Below, piece by piece: positions 16,766 to 24,307 of a stretch of 64,000 nt of DNA. Made by a program: the position numbers and the translations under genes. The first letter of the stretch is position 1; each line of letters opens with the position of its first letter. The notes beneath the pieces are model-generated. The model was not told where the DNA came from and did not search any database. It was given only the letters and a program-made list of their open reading frames with translations. This stretch comes from Lysobacteraceae bacterium. Lineage in GTDB: Bacteria > Pseudomonadota > Gammaproteobacteria > Xanthomonadales > Xanthomonadaceae. The stretch is from NCBI GenBank assembly GCA_016789405.1, contig JAEUPQ010000004.1, positions 62,001 through 126,000 of the forward strand, given 5' to 3'.

Positions 16766-18538
16766 ATGCGCCCCACCCTGCTGATCGCTTCCTTGCTTGT
16801 CGCCCTGTCGCTGCCAGCTGTCGGCGCGACGCCGCAATCCCAGTTGTCGACGGAGGGCGAGCGCAGCAGCTACCTGCGGACCGGTCGCTATGCCGAAGTG
16901 ATCGCGCTGTGCGACGCATTCGCGGCGAAGCATCCGGATGCGGTTCGCTGCATCGACTTCGGTACGACACCGGAGGGGCGACCGATGAAAGCCCTGGTGG
17001 TCTCGCGCAGCGGCGCGCGGACACCTGAAGCCGCACGATCGGCTGGCGTGCCCGTCGTGCTGATCCAGGGCGGGATCCATGCTGGCGAGATCGACGGCAA
17101 GGATGCGGGCTTTCTCGCACTGCGACAGATGCTCGATGGCGAGGCCGCGCGGGGCGCGCTCGAGAAAACGGTGCTGGTGTTCGTCCCGGTGTTCAACATC
17201 GATGGCCACGAACGCTTCGGCGCGTGGAACCGCCCCAACCAGAACGGCCCGGCTGAAATGGGCTGGCGCGTGACCGGGCAGAACTACAACCTCAATCGTG
17301 ACTACGGCAAGGCGGATTCTGCGGAAATGCAGGCCATGCTGCGCCTGGTCGAGGCCTGGGACCCGGTCGCGACCGTCGACCTGCACGTCACCGACGGCGC
17401 GAAGTTCGAGCACGACATCTCGATCCAGGTCGAACCGCTCAATGCCGGCGACGATGCCCTCCGCGTCGCAGGCCGCACGCTGCGCGATGGAACGCTTGCA
17501 CGACTCAGGAAGCAGGGTTCGTTGCCGCTGCCGTTCTATCCGTCGTTCGTCGAAAGCGACAATCCCGCATCGGGCTTCGTCGACGGCGTGGCACCGCCGC
17601 GTTTCTCGACCGGCTATTTCCACCTGCGCAATCGCATCGCGATGCTGGTGGAAACGCATTCATGGAAGGACTATCCGACCCGCGTGCGCATCACTCGCAA
17701 CACCGTGATCGCGGTAATGGAATTGATGGCGAAGCACGGGCGGGACTGGCGGGCAATCGCCGATGCTGCCGATGAACGCGCCGCCGCCCTGGGCGGCAGC
17801 CAGGTGCCGCTGTCCTGGGCCGCGAGCGACAAGGTGCGCACCATTGATTTCCGTGGCTATGCCTACACGCGCACGCCGTCCGAGGTATCGGGTGCGCTGA
17901 TGACGCGCTACGACGACCGCAAGCCGCAGCTCTGGAAAGTGCCGCTGCGCGACGAGATCGTGCCTTCGCTGCAGGTGGTTGCACCGAAGGGCGGTTATCT
18001 CGTTTCGCCGGCGCATGCCGAGGCCGTCGCTGCGAAACTTCGGCAGCACGGCATCGCGTTCACGCGCGTCGAGCATGCGCTGGAAGATGCGAAGCTGGAG
18101 AGCTATCGCGACGAGACGCCTGTATTTTCTGCCGGATCCAGCGAAGGCCACCAGCGCCTCACGGTCGATGGCACCTGGTCGTCCGATTCCCGGGACATCG
18201 GTGCCGGCGCGCTGTTCGTGCCGATTGCGCAGCCGAAATCCCGGCTGCTCATGTCCCTGCTCGAACCCCAGGCCCCGGACTCGTTGCTCGCCTGGGGCTG
18301 GTTCAACAATGCGTTCGAGCGCAAGGAGTACATGGAGGACTACGTCGCCGAAGAGGTGGCGCGCGACATGCTCGCCCGCGATCCGGCGCTGCGCGAGGCT
18401 TTCGAGAAGAAAGTCCGGGAGGACGAGAAGTTCGCAGCGGACGCGAACGCGCGCCTGGAGTTTTTCTATCGCCGCCACACGGCCTGGGACGAACGCTACG
18501 GCTTGTACCCGGTCTTCAGGACCGACCGCGTGCCGTGA
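16766..18538 (+). CDS. Secreted M14 family zinc carboxypeptidase-like protein
   Basis: The 590-residue protein has a Sec signal peptide (MRPTLLIASLLVALSLPAVGA) and an N-terminal M14 domain. Zinc ligands are seen as HAGE (GGIHAGEIDGKD, near residue 112) and the later His in TVDLHVTDGAKFEH; YNLNRDYGKADSAEM and LVETHSWKDYP complete the pattern. A C-terminal part of about 250 residues lacks an obvious family. ATG 16766 gives the signal peptide. M14 enzymes usually remove C-terminal residues; the substrate-binding residues are not clear, so specificity is open. Confidence 0.9.
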   Translation: MRPTLLIASLLVALSLPAVGATPQSQLSTEGERSSYLRTGRYAEVIALCDAFAAKHPDAVRCIDFGTTPEGRPMKALVVSRSGARTPEAARSAGVPVVLIQGGIHAGEIDGKDAGFLALRQMLDGEAARGALEKTVLVFVPVFNIDGHERFGAWNRPNQNGPAEMGWRVTGQNYNLNRDYGKADSAEMQAMLRLVEAWDPVATVDLHVTDGAKFEHDISIQVEPLNAGDDALRVAGRTLRDGTLARLRKQGSLPLPFYPSFVESDNPASGFVDGVAPPRFSTGYFHLRNRIAMLVETHSWKDYPTRVRITRNTVIAVMELMAKHGRDWRAIADAADERAAALGGSQVPLSWAASDKVRTIDFRGYAYTRTPSEVSGALMTRYDDRKPQLWKVPLRDEIVPSLQVVAPKGGYLVSPAHAEAVAAKLRQHGIAFTRVEHALEDAKLESYRDETPVFSAGSSEGHQRLTVDGTWSSDSRDIGAGALFVPIAQPKSRLLMSLLEPQAPDSLLAWGWFNNAFERKEYMEDYVAEEVARDMLARDPALREAFEKKVREDEKFAADANARLEFFYRRHTAWDERYGLYPVFRTDRVP

Positions 18539-18562
18539 CCCGGCGACACGGCGAAGCAGCCG

Positions 18563-19198
18563 TCAGCAACGCTCGTACTTCCAGTTCCGGGACTTGCCTT
18601 CGCACAGCCACTCGATGGCCTGCGCGATGCGACGCGCACGGGTGTCCTCACGCTTGGCATCGATGATCCACTCCAGGTATTCGCGACGATGGCTCGGCGC
18701 GAAAGCATCGAAATGGGCACGTGCTGAGGGCGCAGCACGAAGCGCCTCTGCGAAATCGACCGGGATGTCGGGAAGTGGCCGCGATGCGGCCGCCTTTCTG
18801 CCATCGACGGGCTTTGTGCGCGCCTGGTCTCCGCGCCCCTCGTTCAGTCGCGCGGCCTTGCGCACGTAGGTCAGCAGTTGGCGCTTCGATGGCAGGTCGC
18901 GAAGGGTTTCGAGCTTGCCGAAACTGCCCATGCCTTCGCTGGTCGCAGGCTCACCGATGACTTCGGCATACCTCCAGAATCCGAACGAGGCATGTCGCTT
19001 GAAGGCTGCCATCCCGCACAGGATCGCGCCCGCATGCACGAAGCTCGGCATGCCCCATTTGATGGTTTCCTCGACGTCAGGGCAGCCTTCGTGCACCACC
19101 GCGCGCACGTGCTCGAGGATCGGACGCGCGAAAGGCTCGGCCTTCGCGATGTACGCATCGATACGTGCATCGCGATGCAACCAGTCCGGATCGGTCAT
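18563..19198 (-). CDS. YdeI/OmpD-associated family protein with DUF1801 domain
   Basis: The 211-residue protein joins an N-terminal DUF1801 domain (PDVEETIKWGMPSFVHAGAILCGMAAFKRH, quoted here only as residues 40-70) to a C-terminal OmdA/YdeI-like segment (about 145-205, with VDFAEALRAAPSARAHFDAF, HRREYLEWI and RRIAQAIEWL). Relatives are annotated as bacteriocin-protection proteins, but the biochemical function is unknown. It follows the 53-residue membrane gene by 27 bases and ends the minus-strand run that begins at the nitroreductase. Confidence 0.88.
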   Translation of the reverse strand: MTDPDWLHRDARIDAYIAKAEPFARPILEHVRAVVHEGCPDVEETIKWGMPSFVHAGAILCGMAAFKRHASFGFWRYAEVIGEPATSEGMGSFGKLETLRDLPSKRQLLTYVRKAARLNEGRGDQARTKPVDGRKAAASRPLPDIPVDFAEALRAAPSARAHFDAFAPSHRREYLEWIIDAKREDTRARRIAQAIEWLCEGKSRNWKYERC

Positions 19199-19225
19199 GT
19201 CGCCTCTCTCAGGAAAGGAACGCAG

Positions 19226-19387
19226 TCAGAACGGCCTGGGCAGCTCCAGTATCGGTGCGATGAACCAGTACGCGCCGAACAGCAGGGCGCCGATCCAGAA
19301 CAGCTTGAACACGAACTTCACCACCTTGATGACGAAATACGCTGCGACGATCGCCAGCACGAGGCCGATCCAGCCGAACTCAAGCAT
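19226..19387 (-). CDS. Small hydrophobic membrane protein, 53 residues, coupled to trhO
   Basis: The product is almost entirely hydrophobic: one long helix region (GWIGLVLAIVAAYFVIKVV) and a second (FWIGALLFGAYWFIAPIL), with Lys residues between, so a two-helix hairpin in the inner membrane is likely. ATG 19387 lies inside the end of trhO (stop at 19382-19380), with GAGGG eight bases upstream; a further in-frame ATG at 19393 is too close to that site. Overlap implies translational coupling. No family recognised. Confidence 0.7.
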   Translation of the reverse strand: MLEFGWIGLVLAIVAAYFVIKVVKFVFKLFWIGALLFGAYWFIAPILELPRPF

Positions 19388-20144
19388 GCGCATCACCCTC
19401 GGCAATCGTGGTACTGGTCGGCACGGGCGCCAGCGTCGGATCCAGCGCCACGCGCCCGTCGAACACGAAACAGGCGCCGTCGTAGCCCTGTCCGCCAACG
19501 GCTTCGAAGTAGCCCAGGATGCCGCCGTCGAGTTGCAGCACGTTATCCATGCCCTGCGAACGCATCCACAGCGCGGCCTTTTCGCAACGGATGCCGCCGG
19601 TACAGAAGCTCACCACCGTCGCGTCCTGCCACGCCTCGCGGCGTGCCAGCACGGCATCCGGCAGGTCGGTGAAGTTGTCGATGGGCAGCGTTTCAGCACC
19701 GGCAAAGGTGCCATGTGCGAACTCCTCGCGGTTGCGCGTGTCCAGCAGGACCAGTCGGCGTCCAGTGTCATCCGTACCCTGGGCGAGCCATCGGGACAGA
19801 TCCGTTGGCGACACCGCTGGCGCTCGGCCTTCGATCGGCGAGGCGTCAGGCATACGGAAGCTGATGATTTCCGGTTTGACCTTGGCCTTCAGGCGACCGA
19901 ATGGCTGATCGTCCGACTCGCTGACCTTGACGACGATGTCCGCGAAACGCTGGTCATCCCGCAATTCGGAGACGAAGGTGTCCACGGCGTCCGGCGCGCC
20001 GGCCAGGAACAGGTTCATGCCCTCGCTCGCCACCAGGATCGTGCCACGCAATGCCAGGCCGTCGGCGCGAGAGAGAAGCTGGTCGCACAGGGCCTGGGGC
20101 TGGTCGACGGGAACGAAGTGATAGGCGGCGATATTGCGGATCAT
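19380..20144 (-). CDS. trhO: tRNA uridine-34 hydroxylase TrhO (YceA rhodanese-domain protein)
   Basis: TrhO uses oxygen to hydroxylate U34 of tRNAs in the first step of 5-(carboxy)methoxyuridine formation. The 254-residue product has an N-terminal domain (YHFVPVDQPQALCDQL, GTILVASEGMNLFLAG) and a rhodanese domain with the active-site loop CTGGIRCEKAA near residue 180 and DGGILGYFEAVGG after it. The length is shorter than the E. coli enzyme (about 350), which has a C-terminal extension absent here. It lies in the middle of a minus-strand operon, 56 bases after the HD gene. Confidence 0.93.
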   Translation of the reverse strand: MIRNIAAYHFVPVDQPQALCDQLLSRADGLALRGTILVASEGMNLFLAGAPDAVDTFVSELRDDQRFADIVVKVSESDDQPFGRLKAKVKPEIISFRMPDASPIEGRAPAVSPTDLSRWLAQGTDDTGRRLVLLDTRNREEFAHGTFAGAETLPIDNFTDLPDAVLARREAWQDATVVSFCTGGIRCEKAALWMRSQGMDNVLQLDGGILGYFEAVGGQGYDGACFVFDGRVALDPTLAPVPTSTTIAEGDAHA

Positions 20145-20200
20145 TTCGACATTCTACCGGCCAGGCAGCCGATCGTCGGCCCTGGCGCCCTCTGAAAGCC

Positions 20201-20851
20201 TCAGCCGCCAGCCAGCGAGGCCGCCAGATTGGCCCTCGCGCGCGCCTCCAGGGCCGCGTGGAAATGATCACTGAGATAGATCCGGTCGGAGGCCAGCAGC
20301 CGCTTGAAGAACTGGCGACGTTTGATCCGGTACAGCCATCGCGGCACCGCCCGGTACTCTTCGGCGATCTCGCGGTCATAGGCCGCGAATCGTGCCGGGT
20401 CAGCCGCCAGGATGGCCATGTCGCAATCGAGGAATCGCCGCGCATCTTCGGCGTCGGCGCCTTGGCCCAGCGCATCCCGATCGATGCCCCCGTGCCGCGC
20501 CGTCAGCAGGATCAGTTCGGAGACTCGGGCCGGGTCGACGTCGTCTGCGGGAGGCCACCGAGCGAGGTGTTCTTCGGCCAGACGGGCGGAGGCCGCCTCG
20601 TTGTCGCTGCGACCGGGCACGTAGACGGCGTCGTGGTACAGGACCGCAAACAGTACGTCCGCCGGCCGATGCCAGCCAGGGCCTACTGCGACATCGCGGT
20701 AATGGCCCAGCACCTCGAGGACATGCCCGAAATGGTGGTAGGCCCGGGGCGGCTCCGCATAGGCGGATCGCAGGGCCGCACGCTGCGGTTCCGGGAGCGC
20801 ATCCAACAGGGCCTCGACCGATTGAAGCTCGGCCGAGGCGGACCCGGGCAC
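20201..20851 (-). CDS. HD-domain predicted metal-dependent phosphohydrolase
   Basis: The 216-residue cytosolic protein matches the COG4339 group of HD proteins: YHHFGHVLEVL near residue 38, FAVLYHDAVYVPG with the HD pair near residue 73, DNEAASARLAEEHL, and a further Asp in FLDCDMAILAAD near residue 142. These residues would bind one or two metal ions. Substrate unknown. It starts with GTG 20851, 14 bases after the diguanylate cyclase stop, so the two are probably co-translated; it is not an HD-GYP domain, so c-di-GMP hydrolysis is not implied. Confidence 0.85.
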   Translation of the reverse strand: MPGSASAELQSVEALLDALPEPQRAALRSAYAEPPRAYHHFGHVLEVLGHYRDVAVGPGWHRPADVLFAVLYHDAVYVPGRSDNEAASARLAEEHLARWPPADDVDPARVSELILLTARHGGIDRDALGQGADAEDARRFLDCDMAILAADPARFAAYDREIAEEYRAVPRWLYRIKRRQFFKRLLASDRIYLSDHFHAALEARARANLAASLAGG

Positions 20852-20865
20852 CGGCGGATCGGCGG

Positions 20866-22635
20866 TCAGCGATTGACCACCGAGAGGCTGGGAGCGCGTC
20901 GCATGGAGCGGTAGTCCGCCGCCGCTTCAGCGGTGTAGGCGCAGACCCGGTTGCGGCCTTCGTTCTTGGCGCGGTAGAGCATCTGGTCGGCATGCGACAG
21001 CAGGCGCGACAGGTCGTAGCCCGACTGTGCACTCGAACTCACGCCGAAGCTGCCGGTCACGACGAACGAATAGCCGCAGTCGCGGGTATCGATCTTCGCG
21101 AGCTGCGAGCGGCACTCTTCGGCCAGCCGCTCGGCGCCGGCGAGGTCGATCCCGCGCAGCAGGATCGCGAACTCCTCGCCGCCGATGCGGCCGATGTAAT
21201 CGATCTTGCGGCAATGCGCCGAGCAGGTCTTGCCGACCTGTTTGAGCACCCAGTCTCCCGCCCCATGGCCGTAGGTATCGTTGATCGCCTTGAAATGATC
21301 GAGATCGAACATGACCAGCGACGCCGGCTCCCCGGCACGCGCAGCCTCGACCAGCGCACGCTCGGACTTCTGCGTGAAGAAGTGGCGGTTGCCCAGCCCG
21401 GTCAGCGAATCGGTCTGCGCCAGCTTCTTCAGCTGCTGCTGGTGACGCTTCACCTGGAACGCCCAGAACACGATGCCCGCAAGCAGGATCGCCAGGAACA
21501 AGGTCGTCAACTGCGCCTTCTGCGTGTTCTCACGCTCAAGCCGTTGCTGCGCCTGGAGCAGCTCGATTTCCTTGGTCTTCTGTTGCGTCTCGTGACGCAC
21601 GATCTCGTAGGCGAGTTCGCGAGCCTTGACGTCGCTTTGGTGCGCCATTTGGGATTCGGCGTAGCGCTTGTAAAGTTCGAGCGCAACAGATGGTTTTTCC
21701 CTTGTTTCCGCTATCTGAAACAAAGTGCGATATGCGCTAACCAAAATCGTTGATGAAGCAATCTGCTCCCCGAAAGAAATTGTCTCATTCGCATGCCGAC
21801 CTGCCGCCTCAACATCACCAAGCCTAAGCTTAAGCTCAGCAATATCTGCGTGAAACTTTGCAATCAATCGAGGGTATCGTGTTTTCTCGACCTCAGGAAG
21901 TGCCGATTCCATGAGCCTAGCCGCAGCCAAGAAATCCCCCTCCATCGCCATTTTTTTAGCGAGAATCGAACGAACAAGATTTGCGGCAATAGGCTCGTTG
22001 TGTTTAGCACATAATTCAATTGCATTAGAAATTGCAGCATCCACCTTCTGAAGCTGATTCAACTCAAAAAGAGATACCGCTCGATGTTGCGCACCGGCAC
22101 ATTGCAAACGCCGACCCGGCTTCGAAGCAACCAAATCATCTGCATATCGCAGTGCGATTCGATGCTGCCCCAATTCGCTATAAAACGAAGCGCCAGCAGA
22201 AAGCCCTTCGTCGCGAATAGCCTTGTCAGTCACCTTGCCGCGGAGTTGTATGGCTTGATCGTAATACTTCAATCCCGTCGTGAAATCCCTCGTCAATGCC
22301 GAAATACTCGCAATGAAGCTCCCGACTCGATATTTGATATTAGGGTCACTTGAGTCATGGAAAAGCTGTTTCGCCATGCTCACGCCTTCGGAAAGCTTGT
22401 CTTCGTAGACAGCCGTCTGATACGCGCGCAGATAACGAAAGCGTTCAGTCTGCGAACGATTCAGCACAGGAGAAGCCTTGCGGAGCTGATCCATCAGCTC
22501 CGCGAATCGTTTTGGATCCGACGTTCTAGAAGCGTCTGCACTGGAAAGTACGGCATCAAACTTCGATGAAGCTTGGCTCAACGCGTCCCCAGAAAACGCC
22601 AACAGAAAAACAAGAAACGCACTCTTCCAGTCCAT
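20866..22635 (-). CDS. TPR-containing membrane diguanylate cyclase (GGDEF)
   Basis: The 589-residue protein has a Sec signal peptide (residues 1-20), a periplasmic TPR-like helical domain (about 25-340), a coiled coil (340-375), a membrane helix (about 377-395) and a cytoplasmic GGDEF domain. The A-site is GGEEF (485-489) and the inhibitory I-site RKID (476-479) is present six residues before it, so an active, product-inhibited cyclase is expected. Base composition changes sharply within the gene: the 3' third is about as GC-rich as the chromosome (46 of 60 at 21121-21180), whereas the TPR part is AT-rich (24 of 60 at 21961-22020). It starts 31 bases after the second RiPP precursor and may share its transcript. 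Confidence 0.92.
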   Translation of the reverse strand: MDWKSAFLVFLLAFSGDALSQASSKFDAVLSSADASRTSDPKRFAELMDQLRKASPVLNRSQTERFRYLRAYQTAVYEDKLSEGVSMAKQLFHDSSDPNIKYRVGSFIASISALTRDFTTGLKYYDQAIQLRGKVTDKAIRDEGLSAGASFYSELGQHRIALRYADDLVASKPGRRLQCAGAQHRAVSLFELNQLQKVDAAISNAIELCAKHNEPIAANLVRSILAKKMAMEGDFLAAARLMESALPEVEKTRYPRLIAKFHADIAELKLRLGDVEAAGRHANETISFGEQIASSTILVSAYRTLFQIAETREKPSVALELYKRYAESQMAHQSDVKARELAYEIVRHETQQKTKEIELLQAQQRLERENTQKAQLTTLFLAILLAGIVFWAFQVKRHQQQLKKLAQTDSLTGLGNRHFFTQKSERALVEAARAGEPASLVMFDLDHFKAINDTYGHGAGDWVLKQVGKTCSAHCRKIDYIGRIGGEEFAILLRGIDLAGAERLAEECRSQLAKIDTRDCGYSFVVTGSFGVSSSAQSGYDLSRLLSHADQMLYRAKNEGRNRVCAYTAEAAADYRSMRRAPSLSVVNR

Positions 22636-22666
22636 GTCAGATTCCTGTGCAGATCAACCGAAACTA

Positions 22667-22939
22667 CTATTCATCCTGCTGCTTATCGCCATCATCTTCT
22701 TCCATCGGGCCTTCCTGTTCTGCCGGCGACTCCTGATCCGGCGCGGCAACCCAGCAGAACATGATGGGCCGGGTGTCCATCGACGACGCCAGAGCTGCCG
22801 CATCTCGATTCAACAGGGATTGCTTCGTGGCATTGCCCGCATCAATCTTAGTCAACATCGCCGAAAAATCCTCTGAGGACATGCGAGCCAACATCGAGTT
22901 GCTCCCCATCGCCTCAAGAAACTGAATCACATTCGACAC
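22667..22939 (-). CDS. Candidate split-borosin precursor peptide 2 (90 residues, acidic tail)
   Basis: GTG 22939 with GGGGG six bases upstream gives a product beginning SNVIQFLE, colinear with precursor 1. The middle is helical (residues about 5-55, the putative borosin-binding domain). Then comes R-P-I-M-F-C-W-V-A-A-P-D, which shares R-x2-M-x-C-x-V-x2-P-D with precursor 1 and is the likely methylated core, followed by a 22-residue acidic tail rich in Glu, Asp and Gln that precursor 1 lacks. The frame is open further upstream to 23062, but only the GTG start matches the paralogue. Family assignment is by context and alignment by eye. No signal peptide. Confidence 0.7.
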   Translation of the reverse strand: MSNVIQFLEAMGSNSMLARMSSEDFSAMLTKIDAGNATKQSLLNRDAAALASSMDTRPIMFCWVAAPDQESPAEQEGPMEEDDGDKQQDE

Positions 22940-23161
22940 TGTGAGCCCCCATTTTCCAATAGATGTTTTACGAAGTTCGGACCGTTTGTCGGCCAAGCTG
23001 CCTGATACGGACACAGTAGCCAGCCGGAGCATAGTCCCCGGCGTCAGCATGATCCGCCTCATCCCCCATGGCGACGCATTCGAGGCTAAGCGAACCTGAA
23101 ATAAATATCAACCAACTCAATGAGATAGATTAAGATTGTTGCGAATCGACGGGCATTTCAA

Positions 23162-23188
23162 GCGAGACCTGAAAATTCCAGGTCTCGC
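23162..23188 (-). terminator. Stem-loop between the two precursor genes
   Basis: A perfect 10-bp stem GCGAGACCTG / CAGGTCTCGC (23162-23171, 23179-23188) with loop AAAATTC starts 13 bases after the precursor 1 stop. On the minus strand it is followed by TTGAAAT, a weak T-tract. It could be a partial terminator that raises precursor 1 mRNA over downstream genes, or a 3'-end stabiliser. Confidence 0.6.
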
Positions 23189-23200
23189 CACCTCACGAGA

Positions 23201-23395
23201 TCAGTCCGGCGTCATGACCATACAGCGCATAGCTGCGCGCCCACCAATCGAGTTGGCCAACATCTCCAAATCTCCCTCCGCCAATGCCTTACGCACGGTC
23301 GGATCAACGTCAAGCGAGGAAATGACGGCTTCCATCTGCGACTTTCCATAGCGTCCTTGGGCGGCCTGCTCAAGGAAGCGAATCACGTTCGACAT
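23201..23395 (-). CDS. Candidate split-borosin precursor peptide 1 (64 residues)
   Basis: ATG 23395 has a strong AAGGAG seven bases upstream, better than any neighbour, as expected for a precursor made in excess of its enzyme. The product starts SNVIRFLE, is predicted helical to about residue 50, and ends in the hydrophobic stretch R-A-A-M-R-C-M-V-M-T-P-D with no follower. The ends align with precursor 2 over SNVI-x-FLE and over R-x2-M-x-C-x-V-x2-P-D. In split borosins (SonA) a small helical binding domain presents a C-terminal core for backbone N-methylation; the same layout is inferred here. It lies 90 bases downstream of the methyltransferase gene. Confidence 0.75.
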   Translation of the reverse strand: MSNVIRFLEQAAQGRYGKSQMEAVISSLDVDPTVRKALAEGDLEMLANSIGGRAAMRCMVMTPD

Positions 23396-23485
23396 CAACT
23401 ATCTCCTTATTAATCAATTGCATGAAAGATGGATCCGCTCCATCGGCGTCACCGGAGGCTCCGGCGAAATCGTGAATTGGCATCA

Positions 23486-24292
23486 TCAGAACAGGCTGGC
23501 GTCAATGGCCGCGATGCGCGCCAACATAGCCTCGTTCCGAGCCATGGGCCGAAGGGGGGGGATCACCAGAGTGCTCTGCGGGTGCAACTCGGCATCGACC
23601 AGTGCAGCAAGGGACATCCGCTCCATGCGCGGCTGCGAGATGGGCAGCGTGGCGGCTTCGTAAACGATCACCTCGTGCTCAAGTAGGTAACCCTCGGCTT
23701 CAAGCAACTCAAGCAGCAACTTCCGATAAGCAGCTCCTGTACCGAGCCTCGACACACTCCTGTCACCAACCACCCCTATCTGCCAAAGAATCAGGTATGC
23801 ACTGGTGTCCAATCGACGCTGGTAGAACATGAGCTGACTGGCTTCGTAGTGCTGGCAACCGAACGTCCCCGGGTCAATGCCGAGATCGGCATACAGACAA
23901 TCTTCTGCCGAGATACCGGCATGCATGTCGGCATCGTAACCCTCAGCACGAACCTGCGCGATCGTGTGATGCGGGACCTGTGCGAAGACACCTGGATGAC
24001 CATAGAACACACCGCAAACTCTATGCCCTGCGCGCACTTCCGACAGCATTGCTTCGATCATCTCGCGATAACTCTCCGTTCGTCGCTTCCCTTCACCATA
24101 GTAGGGCTGGAGGCTGCGCATGTCTGGCCGCATCTCCTGCAACCAAAGTTCCACAATGGCATCGGAAACCAGGCCGAATACGACATCGGCATGCTCAATT
24201 TCACTTCGTGCCCTCGGAGTCACATGCGCCCCCAGCATCATGCCAAGGCCGACCGCCACAAAACTGCCTCTCGATTGTTCCATTGAAACCAC
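23486..24292 (-). CDS. Borosin-type peptide alpha-N-methyltransferase (tetrapyrrole-methylase fold)
   Basis: The 268-residue protein has the PF00590 fold: AVGLGMM SAM loop (residues 13-19), GIFYGHP-like VFYGHPGVF (96-103), HAGISAEDCLYADLGIDP (124-141), YEASQLMFY (149-157), and ILWQIGVVG (168-176). These are the landmarks of the OphMA methyltransferase domain rather than of CbiF or RsmI. The OphMA catalytic set Tyr66, Arg72, Tyr76, Tyr98 has counterparts Tyr65, Arg71, Tyr75, Tyr97 at identical spacing. Unlike OphMA there is no fused core peptide; two separate precursors follow. It should methylate backbone amides using SAM. GTG 24292 is used; ATG 24283 in frame is an alternative. No cobalamin or siroheme gene is nearby. 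Confidence 0.88.
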   Translation of the reverse strand: MVSMEQSRGSFVAVGLGMMLGAHVTPRARSEIEHADVVFGLVSDAIVELWLQEMRPDMRSLQPYYGEGKRRTESYREMIEAMLSEVRAGHRVCGVFYGHPGVFAQVPHHTIAQVRAEGYDADMHAGISAEDCLYADLGIDPGTFGCQHYEASQLMFYQRRLDTSAYLILWQIGVVGDRSVSRLGTGAAYRKLLLELLEAEGYLLEHEVIVYEAATLPISQPRMERMSLAALVDAELHPQSTLVIPPLRPMARNEAMLARIAAIDASLF

Positions 24293-24307
24293 TCATCCCA
24301 TCAACAA

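Noticed and set aside
20201..20851. HD gene as a c-di-GMP phosphodiesterase
   Set aside because: It has the plain HD pattern of COG4339 proteins and lacks the GYP motif and the extra residues of HD-GYP domains.
22667..23062. A longer start (23062) for precursor 2
   Set aside because: The added 41 residues have no match to the paralogue, whereas the GTG at 22939 has a good Shine-Dalgarno and aligns with precursor 1.
22978..23070. A 33-codon frame between the two precursors (starting MGDEADHADAGDY on the minus strand)
   Set aside because: It has no Shine-Dalgarno, no resemblance to either precursor and ordinary chance length, so a third precursor is not supported.
23486..24292. Annotation as a cobalamin, siroheme or RsmI methyltransferase
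   Set aside because: The catalytic Tyr/Arg pattern, the VFYGHPGVF and GISAEDCLYADLG motifs and the adjacent precursors fit borosin enzymes; no tetrapyrrole gene is nearby and RsmI has a different domain order.
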